DNA of 64,000 nucleotides, taken from JAZRYE01 sp045600585. Its GTDB lineage: Bacteria; Bacillota_I; Bacilli_A; RFN20; CAG-826. A model generated the notes under the pieces. The model did no database searches and was not told the origin of the DNA. It was given only the letters and a program-made list of their open reading frames with translations. The stretch is taken from positions 1 to 64,000 of the forward strand of contig JAZRYE010000033.1 of the NCBI GenBank assembly GCA_045600585.1. Direction: 5' to 3'. The first letter of the stretch is position 1. The number at the start of each line of letters is the position of its first letter. The position numbers were made by a program, and so were the translations under genes. Below are positions 25,647 to 34,230 of the stretch, in pieces.

Positions 25647-26644
25647 AAATCAGTTTCTTTCAATTCATTAACAAGATGCATTTCTACTTTATCAATGTTA
25701 TTTCCAACAAGGGCAAGCATATATCCAGTATCTTTATAACGTATTACTTTTGTATAGCTATTAACTAAAGAATTATAAAGTTTCGGAACAAATCCAGAAT
25801 CATTACTCGCTTTAAAACAAGCTTCTTTAATAGCAAATGTTCGATAGAATCCATTGTCTTGAACGTAGGGTAAGCATTTCTTTTCATAGTCATTGAGGAT
25901 TCTTTCCATTATTGGAAGGCAATCTTTATCATCTATTTGTTGAATATCAACACCATAAGGAATTTGAGAAATGGCAACAGCAACTAGTTCTCCACTATGT
26001 GATAAAGAGAAAGATATTTTATCACTGACCCATTTGCCATTATCATCATGTTTAAATTTTAAATCTTCAATATTCAAATTGAATCCGTCTTTTAACGCAT
26101 ATTCTAGTAATTTCCAGACATAATATTTTTCATCTTTAGTTTTCTTGTTAGAACAATTATCGATCTCAATTTGACGTTCATTTGGATATATAGAAATATC
26201 ATCAACGATAAAAGGATAATTAGAAATATATACTTTTATAGGAAAATTAGGCACAAATCTACCGCAATTATGAGTTTTTTTAGCTAATTCAGGGTTTACA
26301 TATAAACATTGCAATACAAAGTGTTCACAGTTGTTATAAAAGAAATTATACCCCTTCTCTTTAAGCCTTGATTTTGCAATAGTTGCAACTTGAGTTTTGT
26401 TACGAATAAGCTTTAAATCGTCCTCATTAAAAGATAAAATTTCAACATCTTCACCCATTGAAAATTCTTTTATATCAGTTGCAATTACTTCAATTTCATG
26501 AGAAAGAAAATATTCTTTATCTTTTGGATTTTTGCCAAATTGAATAACTTCTTTATCACTACAATATACGGCGAAATGATATAGAACATTTACTTTAGTT
26601 CTAATAATATCTCCATATGTAGGTATGCCCATTTCCCATTTCAT
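25643..26644 (-). CDS. LRAT-domain and 4'-phosphopantetheinyl transferase fusion
   Basis: Two enzymes appear joined in 333 residues. The N-terminal part (about 1-135) matches the LRAT/NlpC-like fold: H23 in YHFAVYC and the nucleophile C106 in NNCEHFV. The C-terminal part (about 140-325) matches the Sfp/AcpT group of phosphopantetheinyl transferases: SLSHSGELVAVAIS (213-226), YGVDIQ (230-235, Mg-binding Asp) and FAIKEACFKA (270-279). The latter transfers 4'-phosphopantetheine from CoA to carrier proteins; LRAT-type domains act as acyltransferases or hydrolases on lipids. It lies between plsC-like (8-base gap) and cmpB-like (overlap) genes. Each domain call is good; the joint function is unknown. 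Confidence 0.75.
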   Translation of the reverse strand: MKWEMGIPTYGDIIRTKVNVLYHFAVYCSDKEVIQFGKNPKDKEYFLSHEIEVIATDIKEFSMGEDVEILSFNEDDLKLIRNKTQVATIAKSRLKEKGYNFFYNNCEHFVLQCLYVNPELAKKTHNCGRFVPNFPIKVYISNYPFIVDDISIYPNERQIEIDNCSNKKTKDEKYYVWKLLEYALKDGFNLNIEDLKFKHDDNGKWVSDKISFSLSHSGELVAVAISQIPYGVDIQQIDDKDCLPIMERILNDYEKKCLPYVQDNGFYRTFAIKEACFKASNDSGFVPKLYNSLVNSYTKVIRYKDTGYMLALVGNNIDKVEMHLVNELKETDL

Positions 26645-26652
26645 AATGTAGT

Positions 26653-27309
26653 TTATTTATGTTCTCGATAAATCTTTCTTAATTCCATCTCTTTTTCATA
26701 AAGAAAAGCACTTACTTCTTTAATTTTTTCAGGAGTTGGAATTTTGCCTACCATTTCATAAACGTTGAAAGTATCGCTTATGACGACTTTATATGAATTC
26801 CACCAATGCTTTCTTTTTTCAAAATACATCATTTGTAGAGGAGCTTTGCTTCTATAAGCTAGTAATGTCATGCCAGTTTTAAATTCGTGAACTTCGTTAT
26901 CAGTACTTATATGTCCTTCAGGAAACATAACAATCGCACCATCTTTTTTTAGTTCGTTTAACATTGGATTTAATGCACCAAAAGAGGAATTATCTCTATC
27001 TACAGAAAAACATAAAAAATGATTAAATAACCATCGAGAAAATTTCATTTCCATGAATTCTTTTGCAATAGCAAAATGAAGTCTTCTATAAATGAATGCA
27101 ATGTGCACCATAAAAGCATCGTCCATTCCAACATGATTGGAAGCGATTATGAAAGGTCCTTTGTTATGCTTTTTTGCTTCTTTTGAAACATATATCTTTT
27201 TCATTCGATACCAAATAAGTCCTGGCCATCCCATAAACCATTTGGAAAAGTCATATACAAAATATTTAAATGAGAATAGTTTATTCTTTTTTTGTTTCTT
27301 TTCTGACAT
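26653..27309 (-). CDS. plsC: PlsC-like lysophosphatidic acid acyltransferase
   Basis: These enzymes acylate lysophosphatidic acid at the membrane to give phosphatidic acid. The 218-residue protein carries the acyltransferase motifs NHVGMDD (His59, Asp64), FSVDRDNSS, FPEGH (129-133) and a basic C-terminal helix. Length is usual for bacterial PlsC. It is the first gene of a cluster with the LRAT-PPTase fusion and the CmpB-like protein. Another acyltransferase lies at 28907, so exact substrate assignment is uncertain. Confidence 0.82.
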   Translation of the reverse strand: MSEKKQKKNKLFSFKYFVYDFSKWFMGWPGLIWYRMKKIYVSKEAKKHNKGPFIIASNHVGMDDAFMVHIAFIYRRLHFAIAKEFMEMKFSRWLFNHFLCFSVDRDNSSFGALNPMLNELKKDGAIVMFPEGHISTDNEVHEFKTGMTLLAYRSKAPLQMMYFEKRKHWWNSYKVVISDTFNVYEMVGKIPTPEKIKEVSAFLYEKEMELRKIYREHK

Positions 27310-27340
27310 GACTCTATTTTATCAATTTAATACCTAATTG

Positions 27341-27370
27341 TTTACAATTCTTTTTGTAATATGTTATATT
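27341..27370 (+). promoter_or_regulatory. Promoter of tyrS leader
   Basis: TTTACA (27341-27346), 18 bases, then TATATT (27365-27370), just ahead of the T-box leader. Confidence 0.5.
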
Positions 27371-27376
27371 CATTTC

Positions 27377-27625
27377 GTTAAAATAAAGGCTATGAAGGAA
27401 ACAAGTAGGCCTAATGAAGCTTTATAGAGAATATCCGGTTGGTGTAAGGATATAAGATAGTTAGGTTGAATACATTCTGGAGCTGCTTCCTGAAATATTA
27501 GTAGGGATAGACGGGTTCGCCCGATATAGCGATGTGTCAAGTACACGTAAGGGATATCTTGCGAAAGGTATTCAAATTGAGGTGGTACCACGTTAATTCG
27601 TCCTCTTTCCGTTTTGGAAGAGGAT
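27377..27625 (+). promoter_or_regulatory. Tyrosine T-box riboswitch
   Basis: The leader contains a stem I region with specifier UAC at 27471-27473 (tyrosine), preceded by GAA as usual. The conserved T-box AGGTGGTACCACG starts at 27580, and a terminator has stem CCTCTTTCC (27602-27610) with GGAAGAGG (27616-27623) followed by a T-rich run. Uncharged tRNA-Tyr would stabilise the antiterminator and turn on tyrS. Confidence 0.95.
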
Positions 27626-27646
27626 TTTATTTTAAGGAGAGAAGTT

Positions 27647-28867
27647 ATGGGAATTTATGAAGAACTTCAAAGAAGAGGCTTAATCGCACAAGTAACAGAC
27701 GAAGCCCAAATTAGAGAGTTAATCAATAATGGAGGAGCAAGATTCTATATCGGTTTTGACCCTACTGCTGATTCATTACATGTCGGTCACTTTATGGCTT
27801 TATGCTTAATGAAGAGACTTCAAATGGCAGGCAATAAACCAATTGTTTTATTAGGTGGCGGAACTGGTATGATTGGCGATCCATCTGGAAAAACAGATAT
27901 GAGAGCTATGCTAACAAAAGAAACAATCGAGCACAACATTGCTTGTTTCAAAGAACAAATGAGTAGATTTATTGAATTTGGCGAAGATAAAGCAATTATG
28001 GTTAATAACGGAGACTGGTTATTAGACTTAAAATATGTTGATGTTTTAAGAGAAGTCGGTGCATGTTTCTCAGTTAACAATATGTTAAGAGCAGAATGTT
28101 ACAAACAAAGAATGGAAAGAGGCTTATCTTTCTTAGAATTCAACTATATGATTATGCAATCATATGACTTCTATTATTTACATGAAAAATATGGATGTAA
28201 TATGGAATTTGGTGGCGATGATCAATGGAGCAACATGCTCGGAGGCACTGAATTAATTAGAAAGAAGACTGGTAAGGATGCTTTCGCAATGACCATCACT
28301 CTTCTTCTCAACAGCGAAGGAAAGAAGATGGGCAAAACAGTTTCAGGTGCTGTTTGGCTAGACCCAAAGAAAACATCTCCATTTGAATTCTTCCAATACT
28401 GGAGAAATATCGATGATGCAGACGTTATGAAATGCTTAAAGATGTTAACTTTCTTACCAATCGAAGAAATTGAAGCTATGGGAGATTGGGATGATTCAAG
28501 AATCAATGAAAAGAAAGAAATCTTAGCATTTGAATTAACAGCATTGGTCCATGGACAAGAAGAAGCAGAAAAAGCAAAAGCCGCAGCAAGAGCACTTTTC
28601 TCAGGAGAAGGCGATGATACCAATATGCCAACAACAGAACTTGATGCTTCTGAAGTAGGAGAAGCAATTGGCTTATTGGATTTATTAGTCAAGACAAAAT
28701 TATGTGCTTCTAAAGGCGAAGCAAGAAGATTGGTTGATCAAGGCGGAGTAACTGTTAATGGTGAAAAACCTAGCAACTCATTTGTCTCTTATAACACTGA
28801 AACTTTAAAAGAAGGCTTAAAGATTAAAAAAGGTAAAAAAGTATTCCATAAAGTAATACTTAAATAA
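27647..28867 (+). CDS. tyrS: Tyrosyl-tRNA synthetase
   Basis: This class I enzyme attaches tyrosine to tRNA-Tyr. The 406-residue product has the HIGH-like HVGH in FDPTADSLHVGHFM, the tyrosine pocket (YDFYYL, QWSNM), the KMSKS-like KMGKT, and a C-terminal S4 RNA-binding domain (SKGEARRLVDQGGVTVNGEK). The ATG at 27647 follows AAGGAGAGAAGTT; an earlier in-frame start lies within the terminator and is rejected. Expression is controlled by the T-box immediately upstream, whose specifier codon agrees with the product. Confidence 0.97.
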   Translation: MGIYEELQRRGLIAQVTDEAQIRELINNGGARFYIGFDPTADSLHVGHFMALCLMKRLQMAGNKPIVLLGGGTGMIGDPSGKTDMRAMLTKETIEHNIACFKEQMSRFIEFGEDKAIMVNNGDWLLDLKYVDVLREVGACFSVNNMLRAECYKQRMERGLSFLEFNYMIMQSYDFYYLHEKYGCNMEFGGDDQWSNMLGGTELIRKKTGKDAFAMTITLLLNSEGKKMGKTVSGAVWLDPKKTSPFEFFQYWRNIDDADVMKCLKMLTFLPIEEIEAMGDWDDSRINEKKEILAFELTALVHGQEEAEKAKAAARALFSGEGDDTNMPTTELDASEVGEAIGLLDLLVKTKLCASKGEARRLVDQGGVTVNGEKPSNSFVSYNTETLKEGLKIKKGKKVFHKVILK

Positions 28868-28906
28868 TATTTATGGCATTTTAAAGGAGAGCAATGCTCT
28901 CCTTTT

Positions 28907-30223
28907 TTATTTGTCGTATCCTTCGTACATGTAATCCATCCAAGGGAAATTTTTCCATGTGTTTACATGTAATCTATGCATTTCTTCTACTAATAGCAAT
29001 ATCTTTCCTGTACTTGGTCTTTTAGGGAAGAAATCATAATACTCGCCATTGATATAAAGAGCGAAGAATTCAGCAGTTGTTGACATACATAGAGTTGGAA
29101 CCAATTCATAGGACCAATCATGTGAGAATGATTCACCATGTTTTTCTCCTTTAAAATGAATTCCTTGATGATCTACTGTTATTACACCTTTACCGCATTT
29201 AACGCTTGTTGCGTCTTTACCTTTAATTAGCTTGTATTTAGGAAGTTCACCAATTTCAACTTCTTCAGAGAAAGAATAATTTGGATTTTCTCTAATTTCT
29301 TTGATAGTTTCACATCTTTCCCAATCCACCCACTTAGATGGAGATTCTTTTAAAACGCAGCTGTCATCAAATGGTTCCCATTCATAATAATCATTCATAT
29401 GAGCACCATTTCCGCATTTATTACATCTTATGTAATTCTTTTCAGAAATCATTTGAAGCTCTTCACCACACTTAGGACATTTATAGCAGATGTCATGTAA
29501 ATGAGAACAGATGTTACCGCCTGTTTTCCATTTGATATGTTGCTCTTTTTGCCATTCGTAGTCATCTTGCCATAACACTTTATTAATGTAGTTTTCTACT
29601 TCTTCATTAGTCATTGTTTTCATCATTTCTGGAGTTAAGCAAAGACTAATCTCACATTCAACTCGTCCAAGTCTATCATCTAAACAAACTTTATGATTAG
29701 TTAAATAACCGCCTTTAATTTTACCTAGATATACAGGGATGTTATAGAATTTGAAAAATCTACCTGTACCAGTAACAACTGGTTGGTTATGACCATAGAT
29801 TGAAGACATTCCTTCTGGAGCAAAACATACGCATCCACCAGATTTAATAATTTGGTTCATGCCTCTCATAGATGTAAAGTCATTTGTAAAGTTCTTCTTT
29901 GGGATGTTTTGCAAAATTTTAAAAATACCATCGAATTTCTTTCTAAAGAATTCATTATGGCCAGTAACAAAGTTAAGCTTACGAGGATATGTTCCTTTAA
30001 CAAGCCATAAATAGTCACTTCTTGATTGGTGATTATAAATTAAAAAACATGGACCTTTGCAATCGTTAATGTCATCTTTTCTAACAACATGAGGATGGAA
30101 TTTTGGTGCGAGAATCGGATTGATTAACACTTTAGCAAGAAAGCCATATAAAAAACCATTTGGTTGATGGAATTGCTTTTTTGCTAATTGTTGTTGTAAT
30201 GTTAGTTTTTCTTTTTTTGCCAT
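28907..30223 (-). CDS. Acyltransferase with zinc ribbon and C-terminal domain
   Basis: The N-terminal 230 residues form a PlsC-type acyltransferase: NHQSRSD (His65, Asp70) and FAPEG (134-138). A zinc ribbon follows (CPKC and CNKC pairs, about 244-272), then a beta-rich C-terminal domain of about 150 residues (CGKGVITVDHQGIHFKGEKH). Standard PlsC proteins are half this length; the extra modules may bind another protein or membrane. It is convergent with tyrS (40-base gap) and 10 bases downstream of the flavoprotein gene. Substrate unknown. Confidence 0.75.
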   Translation of the reverse strand: MAKKEKLTLQQQLAKKQFHQPNGFLYGFLAKVLINPILAPKFHPHVVRKDDINDCKGPCFLIYNHQSRSDYLWLVKGTYPRKLNFVTGHNEFFRKKFDGIFKILQNIPKKNFTNDFTSMRGMNQIIKSGGCVCFAPEGMSSIYGHNQPVVTGTGRFFKFYNIPVYLGKIKGGYLTNHKVCLDDRLGRVECEISLCLTPEMMKTMTNEEVENYINKVLWQDDYEWQKEQHIKWKTGGNICSHLHDICYKCPKCGEELQMISEKNYIRCNKCGNGAHMNDYYEWEPFDDSCVLKESPSKWVDWERCETIKEIRENPNYSFSEEVEIGELPKYKLIKGKDATSVKCGKGVITVDHQGIHFKGEKHGESFSHDWSYELVPTLCMSTTAEFFALYINGEYYDFFPKRPSTGKILLLVEEMHRLHVNTWKNFPWMDYMYEGYDK

Positions 30224-30233
30224 ATGTATCTCC

Positions 30234-31316
30234 CTAGATATTTTTGTTTACTTTTTCTGCTGACGCAAAGGCCCACATAAGATTGAAGCCTCCGCATACA
30301 GCATCGACATCAACCGCTTCTCCAATGAAATAAACATTCTTTTCAATCTTCGAAGAAAGATCGTCATTTAAATTTTCAAAAGAGATGCCACCTGATGTCA
30401 CTTGAGCATATTGATAATCATACATCTTTTTAAATGTGAATAAGACATTATTAATGTCTAAGTTTCTATATGATAGATAATCCGCAAGTTTGCTGTTCAC
30501 ATATTCTTCATATTGGTCTTTTGATACTTTGTATCCTTTTGCAAAATCGATATGGATTTTAATATCATTCATATCTTTTAGTTCATTAATATAATGAGAT
30601 AAGTTAAATATCACAATTCCAGATAAGCCATCTTTTTTAAATAATAGCTCTCCAGATTCATTATGAATAAGTTTATCTTTTTGATATAAACTAGCCTCAA
30701 CTTTACATCTCACTCCGTCAAGTCTTTTAACATCTTCTTTGATAACGATTGGACATAATGAAGGATTCATTTCTTCAACTTTATATCCATGATTAATTAA
30801 TGCACTAAATAAGTTTCCATCACTACCAAGTTGAGGGGCAGCTTTACCTCCGACAGCAATAATTAACTTATCGTATACACGCTTGCCTTTGGAAGTCGTT
30901 AATGTAATTTTGTCTTCACTTTTATAATCAATAACTTTTTCTTCTAAATGAATATCAATCTGAGAAGTTGAAACTCTTTTTAAAAGCATTTTTGCGACAG
31001 TTTCCGCACTTTCACTTATCGGATAGATTAATTCACCTATTTGTTTATTATGAATGCCTAAACTATCTAAAAATGAAATTAGTTCTTTATAGTCATATTC
31101 TTTTAGAATTGGTAAAGCAAATTTAGGATTACTATATTTATCTTCTAAAGATCCTACATTAGCAAAATTGCATTTGCCATTTCCTGTGGCATAGATCTTT
31201 TTTAATAGTTTTTCATTGTGTTCAAAAACACTAACAACAAAGTTAGGATGTTTTTCTTTTATTTTAATGGCGGCAAATATTCCACTTGCTCCGCCTCCAA
31301 CGATTGCTATTTTCAT
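30234..31316 (-). CDS. HI0933/YhiN-family flavoprotein
   Basis: The 360-residue protein begins with an FAD-binding GGGASGIFAAI and has family-specific GNGKCNFAN, AVGGKAAPQLGSDG and C-terminal YFIGEAVDVDAVCGGFNLMWAFASA. This is the HI0933-like NAD(P)/FAD-dependent oxidoreductase family (BaiN/YhiN), sometimes annotated aminoacetone oxidase; physiological reaction is not established. It is shorter than the usual 400-410 residues, with a compressed middle domain. It lies in a run of minus-strand genes between the phosphatase lipoprotein and the acyltransferase. Confidence 0.88.
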   Translation of the reverse strand: MKIAIVGGGASGIFAAIKIKEKHPNFVVSVFEHNEKLLKKIYATGNGKCNFANVGSLEDKYSNPKFALPILKEYDYKELISFLDSLGIHNKQIGELIYPISESAETVAKMLLKRVSTSQIDIHLEEKVIDYKSEDKITLTTSKGKRVYDKLIIAVGGKAAPQLGSDGNLFSALINHGYKVEEMNPSLCPIVIKEDVKRLDGVRCKVEASLYQKDKLIHNESGELLFKKDGLSGIVIFNLSHYINELKDMNDIKIHIDFAKGYKVSKDQYEEYVNSKLADYLSYRNLDINNVLFTFKKMYDYQYAQVTSGGISFENLNDDLSSKIEKNVYFIGEAVDVDAVCGGFNLMWAFASAEKVNKNI

Positions 31317-31335
31317 AAAGTTTATTTAATAAATT

Positions 31336-32397
31336 TTATTTTTCTAAAAGTATATTTTGAATAGATGTAATGTCTTCCATTGAAACACCTATTTCATTAA
31401 CGAGATAATCAATTGTTGTTGCTTGGAAATTTTCAATTCCATCTTTTGAAGCAAAATCAACATTGTCTTGGCATAGATTATGAATTTCTCTTAAGGAACC
31501 AATGAAACCAAAATTGGAGAAAAGATAATCTCTAATTGCGTCTTTATAGCTAACACCTAATAAACCCAACAAGTTGAATGCAACTGCGCCTGTTCTATCT
31601 GTGCCAATCGCGCAGTGATAAAACATTGGGTAATTATTGATATCAGCTAATTTATGGAAAACATCAACTGCTAGTTCTCTATTAATAAATAAAAATTTAT
31701 TATTATCAGTTACAAAAGGATAATGATAATAGTTAGTTTCTGGACTTAGTAATGAGTGATCCATATTTGTCTCACTTCTTAAGTCGATTTCTGATTTAAT
31801 GCCTAATTGATTAAGCATTATATCTCTTCCTTTTTCAGTAATGTTTATAGCAGAATCAGAATCACCTAATCTCGCAGTTCTATAAAGAAGGCCTTGCTTA
31901 ACAACATGGTTATCCTTAGTGATATAGCCACCCATATCGCGGCAATTAGTAACTCCATCGATATAAATATTTCTAATGATTCCGTCTTTAGTTTTAAAAG
32001 AAGATTCTTTAATAGTCTCATTAGAATTTAAGTCGATTACTTTGTAATAATATTGAGTGTTGAGCTTAAGGTTCTCAGCATCCATAGCGTATGTTCTTGT
32101 ATAGGATTGGAACTCATATTTATTAAGTGAGTAATCAGAAGATTCGCTTATAACGACTTTATAATAATTAGAGTTTGTCTTTTCGTCAGCAAATCTAATT
32201 TTATATGCATTTGGTTGTGATAGTTCTTTTGTCCCATCTGCGTAAGTATCCATGTTATAAATAGACTCTTCGTCATTAAGCCAAGCTAACTGCAATTCAT
32301 TATGAATTTCAAAAGCATTATCGGTTGAGGCTTTTGACGAGCAAGAGACTAAACTAACTAATAAAAGTGCAAAAATGGTTTTTGATAATCTATTCAT
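31336..32397 (-). CDS. Lipoprotein tyrosine-phosphatase-like protein
   Basis: A signal peptide with lipobox (LVSLVSC) predicts an outward-facing lipoprotein. Residues about 40-145 look like a fibronectin-type or phosphatase N-terminal Ig-like domain (LNTQYYYKVIDLN). The C-terminal 200 residues are a dual-specificity/tyrosine phosphatase of the Y_phosphatase3 type: GVTNCRDMGGY, RTARLGDSD, and the active-site loop HCAIGTDRTG with the CX5R signature near residue 260. Such phosphatases can act on phosphotyrosine or phosphoinositides. An exported location is notable; a role in dephosphorylating external substrates is inferred. Confidence 0.83.
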   Translation of the reverse strand: MNRLSKTIFALLLVSLVSCSSKASTDNAFEIHNELQLAWLNDEESIYNMDTYADGTKELSQPNAYKIRFADEKTNSNYYKVVISESSDYSLNKYEFQSYTRTYAMDAENLKLNTQYYYKVIDLNSNETIKESSFKTKDGIIRNIYIDGVTNCRDMGGYITKDNHVVKQGLLYRTARLGDSDSAINITEKGRDIMLNQLGIKSEIDLRSETNMDHSLLSPETNYYHYPFVTDNNKFLFINRELAVDVFHKLADINNYPMFYHCAIGTDRTGAVAFNLLGLLGVSYKDAIRDYLFSNFGFIGSLREIHNLCQDNVDFASKDGIENFQATTIDYLVNEIGVSMEDITSIQNILLEK

Positions 32398-32445
32398 ATA
32401 AATAATCCTATATATATTATATTTATAATATTATTCGAAATAAAT

Positions 32446-32570
32446 AAAAAAGCACAATACTTTAAAATGCACCTCTAATCTATGGCAAAAACTGGAAAGA
32501 GATATTTGTCTTTCCTAATTTATTTAAGCATATATTTTAAGTAAATTAGATGATAAGTGCGCTTTTGTTC
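32446..32570. ncRNA. Structured intergenic element, candidate small RNA or switch
   Basis: Two adjacent perfect hairpins are present: GGAAAGA/TCTTTCC (32494-32500 with 32509-32515) and CTAATTTA/TAAATTAG (32515-32522 with 32542-32549). On the minus strand a 5' GCAC (32560-32557) can pair with either of two GTGC segments (32472-32469 or 32455-32452), the second of which is followed by TTTTTT. An ATTAG ahead of the first GTGC also competes with the second hairpin. This looks like a regulated terminator ahead of the phosphatase lipoprotein, but no known family is recognised. Space for a minus-strand promoter is tight, so strand is uncertain. Confidence 0.35.
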
Positions 32571-32595
32571 ATAGTCACTTTCTCCACAAAAGAAA

Positions 32596-32613
32596 AACAC
32601 CCATAAGGGTGTT
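32596..32613 (-). terminator. Terminator of tRNA-Ser(GCT)
   Basis: AACACCC (32596-32602) and GGGTGTT (32607-32613) with loop ATAA are followed on the minus strand by TTTTTCTTTT, 10 bases after the tRNA 3' end. Confidence 0.85.
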
Positions 32614-32623
32614 GATTTCTTTT

Positions 32624-32714
32624 TGGCGGAGTAGGCGGGACTTGAACTCGCGCACCGGTTACCCGATCTACTTCCTTAGCAGGGAAGCCCCTTCACCAAC
32701 TTGGGTACTACTCC
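32624..32714 (-). tRNA. tRNA-Ser(GCT)
   Basis: The acceptor stem GGAGTAG pairs with CTACTCC, followed by G and an encoded CCA (plus strand TGG at 32624). The anticodon stem-loop CTTCCCTGCTAAGGAAG gives anticodon GCT for serine AGC/AGU. A long variable arm (class II, 91 bases) fits serine. Confidence 0.95.
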
Positions 32715-32762
32715 AATTCGCTCACTTATGTTATCACAAGAGAGCGATATTTCAAAATATTT

Positions 32763-34208
32763 TTAATATGCTTTAGCAAATAAGACAACTTTTTTAGCTT
32801 TTTTGCCACAGCAAGGGCATGTTTCAGCAAATGGCATTTGATTGAATGGCATACATCTAGATGTAGCTTGATAGAGATCTTTAATCTTATTTTCACATTC
32901 AACATCGCCACACCACATCATCTTTGCATAGCCGCCTTTATTATTGACTGCTTCACCAAGAGCTTCGACAGAAGTAACTTCTGTAACGTGGTCGAGAAGA
33001 TATCTTTGTGCCTTTTCATACATTTCTTTTTGGATGACTTCGAGTAATTCCTTAATCCTTTCAACCATATTAGCGTTTTCAACGACTTCTTTAACTCCAT
33101 CATTACGTTTAGCTAAAACGACAACGCCTTTTTCGATATCTCTAGGTCCGATTTCAACTCTTAGAGGAATACCTTTCATTTCATATTCAGAGAACTTCCA
33201 ACCTGGTGTTCTATCAGATTCATCTAATTTAACTCTTACACCAGCTTCTTGAAGTTTCTTATAAATTTCTCTAGCTGCAGGAATTACTCCTGGTTTTTGC
33301 ATTGCAACTGGAATAATAACTACTTGAGTTGGAGCAACGTTTGGAGGTAAGACTAAGCCATTATCATCACCATGAACCATAATGACAGCACCTAATAAAC
33401 GTGTTGAAACACCCCATGATGTTTGATGTGGATTATGGATTTGACCATCTCTTCCTTGGAATTTAACATCAAATGCTTTTGCAAATCCTGTTCCGAAATA
33501 GTGAGTTGTACCACTTTGCAATCCTTTTCCGTCTGGCATTAAAGCTTCAATAGAATATGTTTCTTCAGCACCAGCAAATTTTTCTTTGTCAGTTTTTCTT
33601 CCTTTTACAAAAGGAATAGCTAATATGTCTCTACCACAGTCATCATAGACTTCTAACATTCTTAAAGCTTCTGTTCTAGCTTCTTCTTCTGTTTCGTGCA
33701 TTGTGTGGCCTTCTTGCCATAAGAATTCAGCGCCTCTTAAGAAAGGACGAGTTGTCTTTTCCCATCTAATAACGCTTCTCCATTGGTTATAAAGCATCGG
33801 TAAATCTCTATATGAGGAGATAACTTTTGCATAGTGTTCACAGAACAATGTTTCAGAAGTAGGAACAAAATATAATGGATCTTCGATATGAGAACCACCA
33901 CCAAGAGTTGCTACTAAGCATTCAGGTGCAAAGCCTTCAATGTGATCTTTTTCTTTTTGAAGTAATGATTCTGGAATAACAGAAGGCATATAGACATTAA
34001 CATGCCCGCTTTCTTTGAATCTCTTATCTAAATAGGATTGAATTTGTTCCCAGATGGCATAGCCATAAGGACGATAAACAATAAATCCTTTAGTAGAAGT
34101 ATAATCCATTAATTCTGCTTTTTTGCATACATCAGTATACCATTGAGCAAAGTCGTCTTCTTGACGTGTAATGGATTCGTTTTTAATTTGTTTGTTTTCG
34201 TTTGCCAT
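32763..34208 (-). CDS. proS: Prolyl-tRNA synthetase, type 3 (ProS)
   Basis: This class II enzyme charges tRNA-Pro. At 481 residues, without the editing insertion domain and with a C-terminal zinc-binding extension (CGDVECENKIKD, then CPCCGKKAKKVVLFAKAY), it is the short archaeal/eukaryal-like type found in mycoplasmas and some Firmicutes. Motif 2 (FLRGAEFLWQEGHT) and the proline site (HQTSWGVSTRLLGA) are clear. The ATG at 34208 follows AAAGGAA; the frame is open further upstream, but that part overlaps the neighbouring gene and lacks family likeness. Confidence 0.96.
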   Translation of the reverse strand: MANENKQIKNESITRQEDDFAQWYTDVCKKAELMDYTSTKGFIVYRPYGYAIWEQIQSYLDKRFKESGHVNVYMPSVIPESLLQKEKDHIEGFAPECLVATLGGGSHIEDPLYFVPTSETLFCEHYAKVISSYRDLPMLYNQWRSVIRWEKTTRPFLRGAEFLWQEGHTMHETEEEARTEALRMLEVYDDCGRDILAIPFVKGRKTDKEKFAGAEETYSIEALMPDGKGLQSGTTHYFGTGFAKAFDVKFQGRDGQIHNPHQTSWGVSTRLLGAVIMVHGDDNGLVLPPNVAPTQVVIIPVAMQKPGVIPAAREIYKKLQEAGVRVKLDESDRTPGWKFSEYEMKGIPLRVEIGPRDIEKGVVVLAKRNDGVKEVVENANMVERIKELLEVIQKEMYEKAQRYLLDHVTEVTSVEALGEAVNNKGGYAKMMWCGDVECENKIKDLYQATSRCMPFNQMPFAETCPCCGKKAKKVVLFAKAY

Positions 34209-34230
34209 AAATATAAATTCCTTTCGGTAA

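Noticed and set aside
27370..27591. Minus-strand open frame opposite the tyrS leader
   Set aside because: It lies wholly within the tyrosine T-box, has no ribosome binding site and no protein-like features.
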